Of a stretch of 64,000 nt of DNA, positions 1-11,848 are shown piece after piece (the stretch's first letter is position 1; every line of letters begins with the position of its first letter). The DNA is taken from NCBI GenBank assembly GCA_034509425.1, contig JAVTVJ010000297.1, positions 62,001-126,000 on the forward strand. The letters run 5' to 3'. Source of the stretch: Eopsaltria australis (Eukaryota > Chordata > Aves > Passeriformes > Petroicidae). The notes beneath the pieces are model-generated. The model was given only the letters and a program-made list of their open reading frames with translations, made no database searches and was not told the origin of the DNA. Position numbers and translations under genes: made by a program.

Positions 1-52
1 AGCTTCCACACTTCAAAAACCTGAGAGCAGTAGCTCTCAGGGGGTGCCTTAC
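1..52 (-). other. ADAM12 intron, 5' end only
   Basis: Bases 1-52 are the beginning of the intron that follows the last exon in the window. It opens with gtaagg on the minus strand. The remainder lies outside the window. Confidence 0.9.
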
Positions 53-230
53 CTCAGGCTCCCCGCAGTCACATTCCTCTCCATCTTCCACGTAGCCATT
101 CCCACACTTCTGGCCCCCAAAGGACTCCTTGACTTCAGGCAGGTTAAAGAGACACATCCCCACTCCTTTCTCCAGGCTGTTTTCCAGGTCCTTCCTGCTG
201 CAGCTACTGAAGACCATGGGGAATGGATAG
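53..230 (-). CDS. ADAM12: ADAM12 exon: end of metalloprotease and start of disintegrin domain
   Basis: This 178-bp exon has the acceptor ttttttttccag and the donor CCTGAG|gtaagg. The first C completes the Gly codon, then 59 codons begin YPFPMVFSSCSRKDLENSLE, continue through KGVGMCLFNLPEVKESFGGQ and end KCGNGYVEDGEECDCGEPE. The match to human ADAM12 is almost complete (human has T for N, R for K, and NRFVEEG for NGYVEDG). The cysteines of FSSC and GMCL close the protease domain. From CGN onward is the start of the disintegrin domain, whose EECDCG motif begins its calcium-binding, cysteine-rich fold. The rest of that domain and everything C-terminal lies beyond base 1 of the window. Confidence 0.97.
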
Positions 231-865
231 CTGGAAAAAAACCACATGGAGACAAAAGGAAGGTTGGTACACAAGATGACAATTCTCTCCTGTCACACCG
301 GTGACATTTGAGCACATCTGTGCCTTAACCAGAACATTGTGCTCACTTTTTATCACACAGAATTGAGAGACAGCAATTCACTGTGAAACTAAGCCCTACC
401 CATTAACAATAATTTCTGACTATGAGGAAGGGAATTTTCACTTCTTCACTCACATTTGTGGCTGCTGTTAAGGACTGGAAATGTTCACATTTGAAATTCC
501 TTCTCCCTCTTTTGCATATGGAGTTATAATGCAAATTATGATCATAAGCTTAAAGAAATGCTGGGTTTGCAAGTAGTATCCTGCATTTACAGGACTGCAA
601 AAGATACTAATCCTTCTTGGAAAATTCAGCCTCAAATGGCAAATTCATTCATCTTGCTCTTTGCAGAATGGCAAACTTCCTGCTCTTTTCAGGAAAAAAA
701 AAGGAATAAAAGAAAAAACCCTCTGTTACTTGATTAGAGTCTGCTTCTGCAATTCATCAAAGCTGGGCTTGGGAACTGCATGATTAAAGCAAAGGCAGTT
801 CTTATTTTAAATCAGCAGGACTGTAAGGACACTGTGCTGGAAACACTCCTGTTTGGAATTCCCAC

Positions 866-1065
866 TGCTGAGTGCTGGAAAAGGACTTGAAGACCATTTC
901 TTTGCACCTCCAGGGACACCTTCCACTGTCCCAGGCTGCTCCAGCCTGGCCTTGGGCACTGCCAGGGATCCAGGGGCAGCCACAGCAAATCTGGGCACCC
1001 TGTGCCAGGGCCTCCCCACCCTCCCAGGGAAGAATTATCCCCAATATCTCATGTCCAGATTGAAT
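866..1065 (-). mobile_element. CR1 LINE 3' fragment
   Basis: It contains the typical songbird CR1 segment with GGGCACTGCCAGGGATCCAG and TGCCAGGGCCTCCCCACCCT, followed by an AATATCTCAT-like tail. The orientation is judged from the order of these blocks relative to copies that keep the ACAGAATCACAGAA end. The copy is truncated and has no reading frame of its own. Confidence 0.85.
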
Positions 1066-4000
1066 TACGTTGAATCTGTGTCACAAACACGTTGTAAAGC
1101 AGCTTCTCCCCTCACAGTTGATACCTCTGTCACTCCCTGGTCCAGCAGTAACTCAACATTTCAGCAGCTCGGGAGCCAACCTGGCAATTTCACTTCACTC
1201 ACTGAGTGCTTCACGTGTTATTAGGATTGTTATCTTTGCAGACAAGCCAGATAACAGATAGAAACTCTGCACTGCTGAACTTCAGACTTCCATTAATCTC
1301 CTGGTGTTTCTGATACCCTGAAATGAAAAGCTTGTTTTGGGAACGACGATGCCCGCAGGTCTCAGAAAGGGATAATTTCTATTAAAAAGGAAGAAATGTT
1401 TGGCAACTACAAACGCAATAGAGCTTCCCATGCTGACATAAGGAAGTTAATTAGGATCCTCTAGAAGGTTATGGATACATTACAGAACAGAATATATTTT
1501 GTGCCTAGTTAAAATTACCTCTTTTACAGTTTCTTTTGCAATAAAACAGCCAGCTCATTGGAAAAGAACATAAACATGAGTCTGAAGAAGAAAATAATTT
1601 TCCAATATCACTATAGGGCTTGTCAAGTTAAACTAAACAGTTTTGAGTTTCACTGACATATGACTTCAGAAAGCTAATAGGCATCTCCATGTAATAAGCT
1701 GATTGCTGGAAAATATCAATGTTTCAGCAAAATGACAGAGTCTAAGATAAATAAAGAAATTTCAGAATAGCAGGAGGTAGGAGCCAGGCTGTTAGAAGGC
1801 CCCAAGGGAGGACAGGGAAAGTACTTGGAGTAATGGAACAGAAAATAAAGGCTCTTGGAAAACTACTGACCATTTTATATTGAGCAAATGGAGATATTCT
1901 TAACAGGACACCACAAACTTCTGTCCTACCCTAAGTCTGACTGGGAAGAAACCTCTCAAAATTCTGTGTACGTGACTGTGAACAAGTGGAGAGATGTACA
2001 ATCCTGCCAAAGAGCAGGAGAAAACAAAGAAACCCAGAAACATCTGACTGATAAATCCTGGTGAGGGCTTCATCAGACACAGCCCTCATGTCAAAGTGTG
2101 AATAAATGAATACTGCAGCATCCAGCAAGATCCAGCTCTTCAGTGGCACAGGTTTGCTTTGGTATCCACTGGGATATCAAGGAGACACACACACACACCT
2201 TACAGGGAATGAAATCCAGTCAGGAGCACAGTTGATGCAGATTTCCATGTGACGCCTCTCAGCCACACACAGATCATGAGAACAGCTCAGCAGTCAAAAC
2301 TGTCAATGTCTTAGGGCTGCTCCTTTGCATCCCTGGATTGACAGGATCATTTGCATGGATGTGAGGGGTGTCTGTCCATCAGAATCCTCTCTCTGTGCCA
2401 GAGGTGAAGTTGTGTCATTGCTAATGAATGAGTTTTATGTTTCCCCCCAAAGGAACTTCAAGCTGTTTCCTATTTTGAACTCAGAGATCCATTCATCTTC
2501 TGGCTCTTCCTGCTCCTGACGCTGATTTCCTCAGCTGACATCAGCGCAGCACATGGCACATGATGACACTTCCTGAAAATGCTTCTTCTTTACCAAGTAA
2601 TCCCCAAATAAAGCAATAAAAACCCAGAAATAAACCCAGCTGGTGGAAACAGAGAAGCTTCAGGGTAACCACACCATGCAAGAGAAGATCCCACATCAAT
2701 AGGGGCCAATTGGTATTTCATTGGAAACTTGATTGATCTTTAATGTGAAATTCTGATACGCTACCAGCCTTCATTTTTTTTGACAAATGAAGTTCCATGT
2801 AACAGCCACAGCACTTGCTCATTGTGATTTTAGGCTGTGTTTTGTCTGTCTTTGCAATTTGAAAGCTGTTTCATCAGAAGAATGAAATCCCTGGCAGATG
2901 GGATGGGATGGGAAGTCACAGATATCAGATGCCAGGGGCGCTCAAACCAACGTTTGAGTGGATCTGGAGCTTGTGAAAAATGACCAAGGAAAGGCGATGT
3001 AAAAGGATTTCTTCCTCTGAACAAATGCAGGAGCTTCCTCCCCCTGCCCTGTAAAGAGGCTTCTGATCTCACCTGGAAGGAGCTGCCTTAGGGTGGGAGG
3101 AGGAAATGGGGTCCCCACGGTCCTTGACCTGGCTCCAAGATTCCAGTGCTGCCTAAACAGGGATGTTTGTGCTTCCTGTGGTAGTTCAGACACTTATTCT
3201 GGTGGAAAATCAGCTCACAAACTCCATGGGAGAACCTTCCAGAGGTAAAAAATTCATCAGCAATCTTTATGCTCCATTCATCTTCACTCCAGACATTTTC
3301 TGTTACAGATCCTTATTTTTTTTTACAGTTGGAAAGAGAAAGGAAGCTTTAGTCCAGCCCAACTCTTATTCTCAAATGCTGTGTCCCATGCATTTTTTAC
3401 ACTGTCTGAATCTGTGGATTTAATACACAATGGATCATTTTGTCAAACCTTTCTGGCTGTGGGTACAACTGTACACAACTCAAATTGTTCCCAGCACTAC
3501 CATCAGTCTCTTCAGTGGCTTTTCAGCAAGGAAAATCATTTCAGTCTTTCTACCCCTCTTGAATCCACAGCATTCCTCGGTGTCTCCTTGGTGCTTAAAA
3601 GATGTGTTTAATCCCCAGCAACAAATATCCCAGTTTCCAACAAAAATAGCTTTGCCTGCTCCTGCAAATAAGACCTTCACAGTCGTCAGAGGATCCCTGG
3701 TAATCGATTCCTTGGGAAACAGAGCCCGGGCTTGTCCCATTCATTTATATTTCAAGCACTCCAGCCCTCCAAATGCCAGGTTCCTTTAGGCAGTTCTGCA
3801 TTTAGCCTGTATTAGATGGCTCCTTCCATTAACTAAGTGAAGTGGCATCAGCACTCTGTCAAGTCCCATTTAAGAAGAGAGGATTCTTTGTACCAGCACC
3901 TCGTTGCCCAGCACAAGCTTCTTTTCTTTTCTTTTTTTTTTTTCGCATGAAATATAAAAGCTCATCTCCGTCATCTCCATTTCAGAGGAATTCCCCTTCC

Positions 4001-4699
4001 TAAGGGGCTGAATGGCAGGAGAGCACAAGCACAGGAACAGAGCCACTGCCCCAGAAAACTGCAGGCTGAGGAGATGAGACGGCAAAGCATTGAGGAGAGA
4101 TGCAGAGGCTGCTGATCCGTGCAGGGTCACGGCAGAGCAGCTGCACATCCGGCACTGGTGCCGCTGCTGAGGCTGCTGGCATGTCCCCATTTCTGTCCTT
4201 CCCTCTGGAATATGCCTAGGGGGGCACTGCCTTGAGCTGCAGGAGAGCCAAACCCCTCCAGCTGCATTGCAGCACCACCTCAGGAAAGGTGGAACTCCTT
4301 TGGTTCCTCCAAATCCTGTCTGTCCACATCTCAGTACCTCGGGTCTGCCCTCCTCTGAGTTCCTCCACCGTGAACACAACAGGTTTTGCTGTTTTGTTCT
4401 CAACAAGCATCACTGCAGGGCTGCCACAATGGCTCTGGGAGTTCTCTATCCACTGCACAGGAGGAGAAACTACGGGCTCACCACACCTTGGAAACATCTT
4501 GGTTATTATGATTATCACTCCCCAATCTCACTTTTTATTTCTTATCCAAGAGCTGCAGGACTTTTCTAAAGGAACTGCCTTGTTGTGTCCCAGATATTGG
4601 TGTGGATACACACACAGACACTCTGTGTACATACACATCTATTTATAGGGTTCATTTCTTCCAGTTCACATCACAACCTGATTATTCAGCATTATGGCA

Positions 4700-4965
4700 A
4701 TGTTTATACAGAGCCTTTTACCAAAAGACCCTGAAGTGTTTTACAATTATTCACTCAATTAAAATGCACAAGAGCCCCAAGGAGCTCTGTTAAGTACCAG
4801 CAGACCTCCCTCCCCGAGGTTATATGATAATTGGAGATTATATTAATTTTACAAGGGACATTTTGATTTTTTTTCGGAGCATACTCACGGAAACAACAAT
4901 TGGCTAGCTAATCTCCAAAGGTGCAGAAAACTGGGATTGAACTTTGCCCAGAATTCCTGAAAACC
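4700..4965 (+). mobile_element. Possible MIR-like SINE relic
   Basis: GAAGTGTTTTACAATTATTC and a later AAAACTGGGATTGAACTTTG resemble the start (AAAGCACTTTACAAA) and end (CAGAGCTGGGATTGAACC) of sauropsid MIR-like elements, with about the right spacing between them. The middle is poorly conserved. Confidence 0.4.
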
Positions 4966-5961
4966 CAAACCTGAGGGGTCTTATCTGGAAATACCTCTGG
5001 CATCAGCTGTGCTTTTTAGGAGCATGAAGGTGCTCAAAGACCAGAGAGGTGCTGAGTCCCAGTCCTTGGAGGTGGAAGTTTCCCTAGTCCAACACCTGAA
5101 TTTCCAACACTTTCCCTGACAACTCTGAACTGACCACCACAGTGACTTTGTGTCTGTTGTGATCCAAGGACCCTTGGAGATCCAAAACTATGAATATTTA
5201 CTCTCCTTAACCTCCAAAATACCTGATTTTTGGTTCACAACTGGAGGGGAGGAGAGCAATGCAGAAGCTTTCACTGGAGGATGGAGATGTTTGAACTTGT
5301 TCAGACTCTGCAGAGGTTTAAGACAGAAATACATTAAGTTTTCTGTTGCATATCCCACTTTTACATAAGAACATAAAAATGGGGGGGATTAAATTAAAGA
5401 ATAGGCATAGGGTTGCATTTGTTAATATGGGTGTAAGTAATTTTTCCATGGAAAAAATGGCAGCATTAGAGGGACTAACCCAAGAATAAACCTCTAGAAG
5501 GCAGAAACTCAAGCAACGTGAATATTTCTAGACCCAGGGAGGTGTTGATTTCAAGGAACTGTGACAATTTGCCAGCCTCCTCTAACTCCTGATCTAATTG
5601 ACGTAATTCTTTTGCACTCCAAAGCCTCCCCCTTGGTTTTAACCTTCTAGACATTATTACTGCTCTCCAGCTTTTGAAAACAACTTTTCATGGGCTCCTA
5701 AGAGAGATGAGCCTACCAGAATAAAAGTGAATTTGCTATTAGGTGACATTTTTTTGACACTCCAGCTCTTCTGTACAGCAAGTATGTTAATGAATTAGTA
5801 AGCATAAAGAACCTCACTGAATGAGGTGTCAAGCAGGAGATAAAATCCAGTTTTTCTTTGATATTGAAATAGGTGTTCAAATACTACAGATCCCTTCATG
5901 TATCAAGTCCTGTCACTACACGTTATTTCCTACACCTCGTGTTTTAGTGGCAATTGTTTAA

Positions 5962-6047
5962 AATTAGACAAGTGCCACAATGTGGAAGGACTTTTTAATC
6001 TATTAATTAGACAAGTGCCATAATATGGGAGGACTTTTTAATCCATT
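5962..6047. repeat. 43-bp direct duplication, two copies
   Basis: AATTAGACAAGTGCCA followed by GGACTTTTTAATC occurs at 5962 and again at 6005 with a few mismatches. It is a small local duplication in the 18-kb intron. Confidence 0.85.
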
Positions 6048-8079
6048 ATTTAAACTATGTCTCAATTTCTAAGTACTTTTGAGGGAGAAAGGCACAAATG
6101 CAGTTTTTGACCCCGCCAGCACAATGAAGGGGGAGCTTAAAGGTATCTGCAGATTGTTTCACACCTAAAGCTTTTCAAAAACAGCAAATTGGGAAAGTTG
6201 GGAGGAGGGGAGAAGCTGGAGGAGCCTTTGGGCTCTTGGATGCAGCACAGGATAGAGCTTTGCTCAAGACATCAGTCCCAGAGCTGATGGGACACATCTG
6301 TGTCAGATGATTTGGAAGGATTTAGTTAAAAATATAAAGTGGTTTTATCTACAGATAAAGTATTTAAATGGGGAGTTTGCTTCAAAAGGTAGAGGATGCC
6401 TGACAACCCATCCTTATTTTTCTAGCCTATTTTTCACTCCCTTGCTCCTCTTTTAGAGTTTTAATCCCCAGAGCATGGATAAAGTAGAGCACAGAACTGG
6501 GCCATGCAGTTAGAGATGACATCAAAGCTCTTCTGTCTGAGTTCATGGTCAGTGAGTTCAAAGCAAGCCCAGATTTCTCCTACAGCTTTTGCCACAGTCA
6601 CTGCATGGTGGCTCCTAGCTCTTCCAATAAATAACTGGGGATTTATCACACTGGTGGTTCATTTAATTGATGGCTGCTTGGATGGCTTGCTGTGCTGCAG
6701 TGGAATTTCCAGGCTTACTGGAAAGAAAGCCTTTCCAAGCAAATGTTTAAACTTTGCACACAAATGCCTGAAGTTTGTTTTAATTTTTCCCTGGGGATGG
6801 AGCAGATTCCCAGGATGAACTCCAGCCATCTCCCTTCAGGTGCCCAGATTGGGTTGACACAGCCCCAGCTGAGCCTTGACCTCTCCCATTACACGGAAGG
6901 TGAAGTTTTAACTACCTGGAATATTCAAAAAGGCAGATTTATAAAGCTGGATGTGGGACTTGAGGGCAGAAAGCAGCGACAGAACAAATGCCTGGATGGC
7001 TCCCAAAAATCCATTCTGCAAGGGAGCAACACTTAATGGCTTTATACAGTACAGACTGTCGTGGCACTCACAAAACTGCCAAATAAAACATTATTAGCAG
7101 TTACTTTCCCTTTGACAAATGGATGGTCAGAGAGGTTTTTTTCTTGGAGGAGAGGCCTGTTGTGACTTTCCTTTGTGTTCTGGGGGTGAAGCAATGCTAA
7201 ACCAATTTATCACCCCTGACAGGATCCTGACTCTGTGCTGGAGTTATCTGCATTGCAAAAGCTCCATGGGAATTGAACTCAGACAACTGTTCTTCCTGTT
7301 GGAAACCAGACAGCCAAGGAAAGGAGCTATAATCAGTTTGAGTTTGCCTCTGGCTCATCTTTTGCTCTGTTTCCTTTTAGACCACTACCTCATTAATAAA
7401 AACTTGCTGGATTGCTGAGAGTTCAGGTTTCACAATCCACTGCTTAGAATTTGAGGCTAATCCAATGCTGACTACAGGAAAAGTCAAAGAAGCAAGACAG
7501 AGCAGAGGGAGGGATGAAAAGGCCGGGTCAGGTCTGGTCCCAGGCTAAGGAAAAGCAGGATGCAGACACCCTGTGCCTGCCAGCAGCTCCCGGCAGTGAA
7601 GGGAAATGTGGATAAAGAGCACAACCAGAATGCCCTGAGCATAAATTTGTCACACAAAACACAACATCCTCAGCACGTGACAGGCAAATAAAGACAAATG
7701 GTCCAAAGCATTGCTGAAGATCAGCTTCCTGCTGATTTCTGATCAGGGAAAAGGTGCTTTGGTTAGTTCCCCACATGATTTTACAATCTGCTTGTGTTCC
7801 AGGCAGTTACGTTCTGATTTTCTCCCTTGAAATACCTTGGAATTGATTTTTTAAAATGGGCCAGGAGCAGACAGGGATGGAAAGAAAAAAATCTGACTTT
7901 GGAAATCAGATTGATTGAAAGACCTGCCATAAAGGGGGTACGTGGGCTCAGGAGATGGATTTGGGTGAGGATGAGCCTGGACATCAGGAGAGCGGATCAA
8001 ATGACACCAAGTTAAGGGAAGTGGACCTCAAATAGGGCTAAACCCAACCAGGAGAAACCCAGGCCAGGGAGAAGGGATT

Positions 8080-8180
8080 TGATGGAATATCCTGAATTAT
8101 AAGGGACCCTCAAGAATCCTTGAGTCCAACTCCTGGCACAGACAAACCCTGAGGATCAACACTCTGGGTGGAGCACGTGG
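8080..8180 (-). mobile_element. CR1 LINE 3' fragment, short and degraded
   Basis: The block GGAATATCCTGAATTATAAG, then GGGACCCTCAAGAATCCTTG and AGTCCAACTCCTGG, resembles the CR1 3' terminal region in reverse. It is short and divergent. Confidence 0.65.
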
Positions 8181-11100
8181 AGAAGCTGCTCCACTGGGAA
8201 GAGCAGGAGCAGAGAATGAAGTGCATGGAAATGCCCCTTGGTGAGATGTGGGTGCTGGGAAAAAGAATCTGAGCCTTGCAAAAAGCTGGGAATAATAAAT
8301 ACCTGGGGGACAGGCTCATATTGATTTCACTTAACATCTGTACTACCTGGGCTCTCAATAAATCAGGACTCCAAGACAGGAGGATCTGACTTGCAAGCAG
8401 CACGGCTCAATTTTTTTGTTCTTTGGGAAGATCCAAAGGAAAGATAAGTGAGGAAAAACAGTGCCAGCATTCCCACCTTCCCTTCTTCTGCTGCCAGAAA
8501 AAACTCTTTATCCCATATCATCTAAATCACCTCAGATGAGTAGAAATGGAGCTATTTTAAAAACATCCTAAATATGTATTAAGAAGGAATCATTTTTTCT
8601 ACCTTCCCTTTTCTTTTTCACGGAGCTGGAACAAAATAAAATTAGCTGCCCCATTGCATTTATTTCATTAATTCAATCCATGAGGACAGGATGGATCCTG
8701 CCATGATCTATGACTCAGGGATCCTTAATGAGCAAATTTAAACTTTCACTCACAGGAATGAAAGGCTTTTAATAAATCTAAAATACCTCATATGGATGCT
8801 GGTGAATTCCTGGCCTTGTTGAAATCCATGGGAGTTTTGCAACCAACCCTGGGTTTCTCACCTGGTGGTGCTTGGCTGCCAGGAGAGCAGGGATGGAGAT
8901 GAACACAATTTTCATGCTATGAGAGGCAGACAGAAAGGCTCTCTAGGACACCAAAGTTATTTCACCTCTTCATTTTCAGTGCCTTCACTCTCAAAGAGGT
9001 GGTTTTTTATCTTAATTCATCACTGGGGCCCTGTCATTCCTTTGCAAATGTTGAAATGGAGCCTCCCTGCATTGCTGCCACCAGAACCCCCCAGGAAATG
9101 TGCCCAGCACTCTGTGACATTAGAAAAGATCAAGAATGACTTCGCAGGAAGGAATTGTCAGGGTACAATTTTCAACATTTTGCACATCTATGCCAGGCAC
9201 AAAGGGCTCTGTGATTCCCATGACAACTGTGGCAAAGGCAGCTGTGGGCATCACTTAATTACAGGGATTCAGCCTTTTCCAAGTCCACATCAATTCCTTC
9301 AAGTGCTCCTGGGCATACAACACATGTTCAAAAAGGAGCTTTCATGTGACCTTAAGGATTTGCCCTTTAAGGGATGTTTCCATTTTTAAGCCAGGAGTTT
9401 GGAATTCATTAACGCCAATTAAAACTGGACATTCTGTGCTTAATTCTCCATGCACTGCACTACAGATTTATCCCCGCAGGTTGAAAAGTTTGGGGTTTGT
9501 TTTCTTTTTTTTGGGTTTTTTTTTTTTTGGGATTGAACAGAAAGCCATGATAAAGGGAAATGTCCTCTTGTGATTTGTTCTCATGGGTCATGGCAATAGC
9601 AGCACTGCAGGAGAAAAATGTCCCTCTCAGAGCTATATTTCCTATGGATATTACAGCAACAAGACAAAAGGCAGCTGAGCTCCCTCTTCCCAGCATCCAG
9701 GCCAGGAAAAGTGGATACATCTCGTGGCAGAAACCCCTGCTTGTCCTTAAGTATCTGCTATAAATAATCACACCAGAAATAAAACGCGTTTTCATTTGAG
9801 AAGTCACCTCTCTCCTTGTCAGCCTCACTTACAGCAAAGTCACGTTGTCAATCTGAGAATGCACCAGCAAAGCCAAATATTTCCTCTTCTAACAGCACAT
9901 CTACTGAAATGGGAAAGACTCAACTAAATAAAAAGCAATTTTCTTTTTTTCCCTTTTTTTTTTTTGCCCCATAGCTCTGTGTGCTAATTGTTAACAGTGA
10001 CCCACTCCTGCAAAGGGCTGGGAGAAATTAAATGGATTTCAACCAAAGCTACTAATTCTTCAGTGCAGATCTTATTTATCACAAAAAAAAAATATTAAAT
10101 ATATCTGCCAGGCATGGAAATTATTAACAACAAAAAAAAAGAAGAAGGCCAAATGCACTGCAGACATGGGGCTACTTGGAGTGAAGGGAAAGACTGACAT
10201 AAATCTATTCTGTAATCTCATGGCTGTTTCCTACTAAAGGAAGGACCAGAATGCAATGTGCTAAATTACTGGGGCAGAGGGATATGTTGCTTAAGGTTTT
10301 GGTTTTTTTTTTATTAAAAAAAAAAAGCAGTTGCACTGCTGGCACAACAGACCTAACTCTGTCACAAGTAATTTATTACATCAGTATATCAACTTTATTA
10401 AAAAAAGAAAAAGACAACAAAGAAGTCTGTCTTTGTGCCGAGCTCAGCTCAGGCTGGTTTGGAAACATAAACAGCTTCAGAGTTTAATTAGAAACTGTTT
10501 ACATCTGAAGGATAATTTCATTTTCCTCAAATTGTAACAGAGGTAATTCCAGATAGTTCTGCTGACTCCAGAGTTTAATGGCTCTAAGCTGCCAGACTGA
10601 AAAATGCAAAGTGAGGTCTGAACAGCTGAAAACCAACTGAGAGGGGTCAGGAAATTCTGTGCTAACTACTAATGGTTTGATTATCTAACATTTAACAGCT
10701 CTGCAGCTACAACATGCTGCAAGATGTCTTCAAGGAAAAAAAAAAGAGAACCACTCAGTAGACTAAAATGTCCTTTCCCACACTCTATTTCTGATTTCTT
10801 TCCCATTTCACCCTGACCTTTTGTCTTTTTTTTAAGCTTTTAAAATTTATTTTTACTTTTTATCTTTTCTAATCTGGAGAGGTGCTGGGAAAAGTGTTTT
10901 TCCCTTCAAGTTGATGCTGTTTTCGTGGCATACCTGGCTGTGTCCTGGAGCAGTGTGCTGGTAATCCCTGGAGGGTGTAAAATTTCACATCTGGAGACTC
11001 CAGTTCAGCCTTTGAGTGACCAAAATGAGGGTGACCTTATGCTCTGCTTCCTTGAGATCATTTTTCAAAAAGGAGAAAAATGATTGAAACTAATACCTTA

Positions 11101-11756
11101 CCCAACAAATAACACAAGTGATCAGTACTTTCCCAACTTGTCCTTAAGAGATTTTCCCTGTTTTATTTATTTAACTACGTGTTTATAAAGAAGTTAAATA
11201 AATATTTGGTTTTTTTCTGTGGCAGTTCAAAAATCAAACAGCAGCAGATGATAAAATAAGAAGGCTCCTCAGAAAACCCCTTGGGATCCAAACCCAGTGA
11301 GCCCAGCAGCTCTTCAGGAGCCCTCAGCCACCCATCCACGATGCAAATATTCACTTGGTGCAGTGTAAAATCAGCACTGCTGCTTTTGATGTGCAGCCCT
11401 AAAGCTCATTAATGCTAATGAGGGATCCACAGGGAAGCACAGACCTTCAGCACCATCAAAGGACAGCAGTTTGGAGCACTTTAATTAAGGGGTGCTGCTC
11501 CCCCAGACACTGCCCCAGGGGGGAAAGGAGCTGCTGAACCCCCTCAGCCTGAGCCAGTCCTGCTGTTCATCCAGAAGGAGAGCTGCACTCCTGGACAGCC
11601 AGACAGATCCCTGGGGAATCCTCATTAATGCACATTAATGCCTCCACAAACCTTGCTTTTCATTCTGATGGCTCCCATCAGCTGGATTCTCACACAGCCT
11701 CCAAAAATGCTGCTCCAGTTCACCAGAGGTGGAAGCAAACTGCAGCACAGGAGCAG

Positions 11757-11848
11757 ACCAGGATGGGGTTTAGGTGCACAGGCCAATTTCTCTGCCCAAA
11801 CCAGGATGGGGTTTGGGTGCACAGGCCGATTTCTCTGCCCAAACCCAA
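11757..11848. repeat. 43-bp direct duplication, two copies
   Basis: GGATGGGGTTTAGGTGCACA and its continuation through TTTCTCTGCCCAAACC recur 43 bp later with two or three changes. The repeat ends with partial unit material. Confidence 0.88.

Noticed and set aside
853..1224. A 123-codon open frame on the plus strand
   Set aside because: Its first half is antisense CR1 sequence, and similar frames appear at other CR1 copies (20.6, 48.0 and 59.4 kb).
3870..4406. A 178-codon open frame on the minus strand
   Set aside because: It has no recognisable domain, a poly-Lys stretch from a T-run, no splice-site or promoter support, and overlaps several other frames of similar length.
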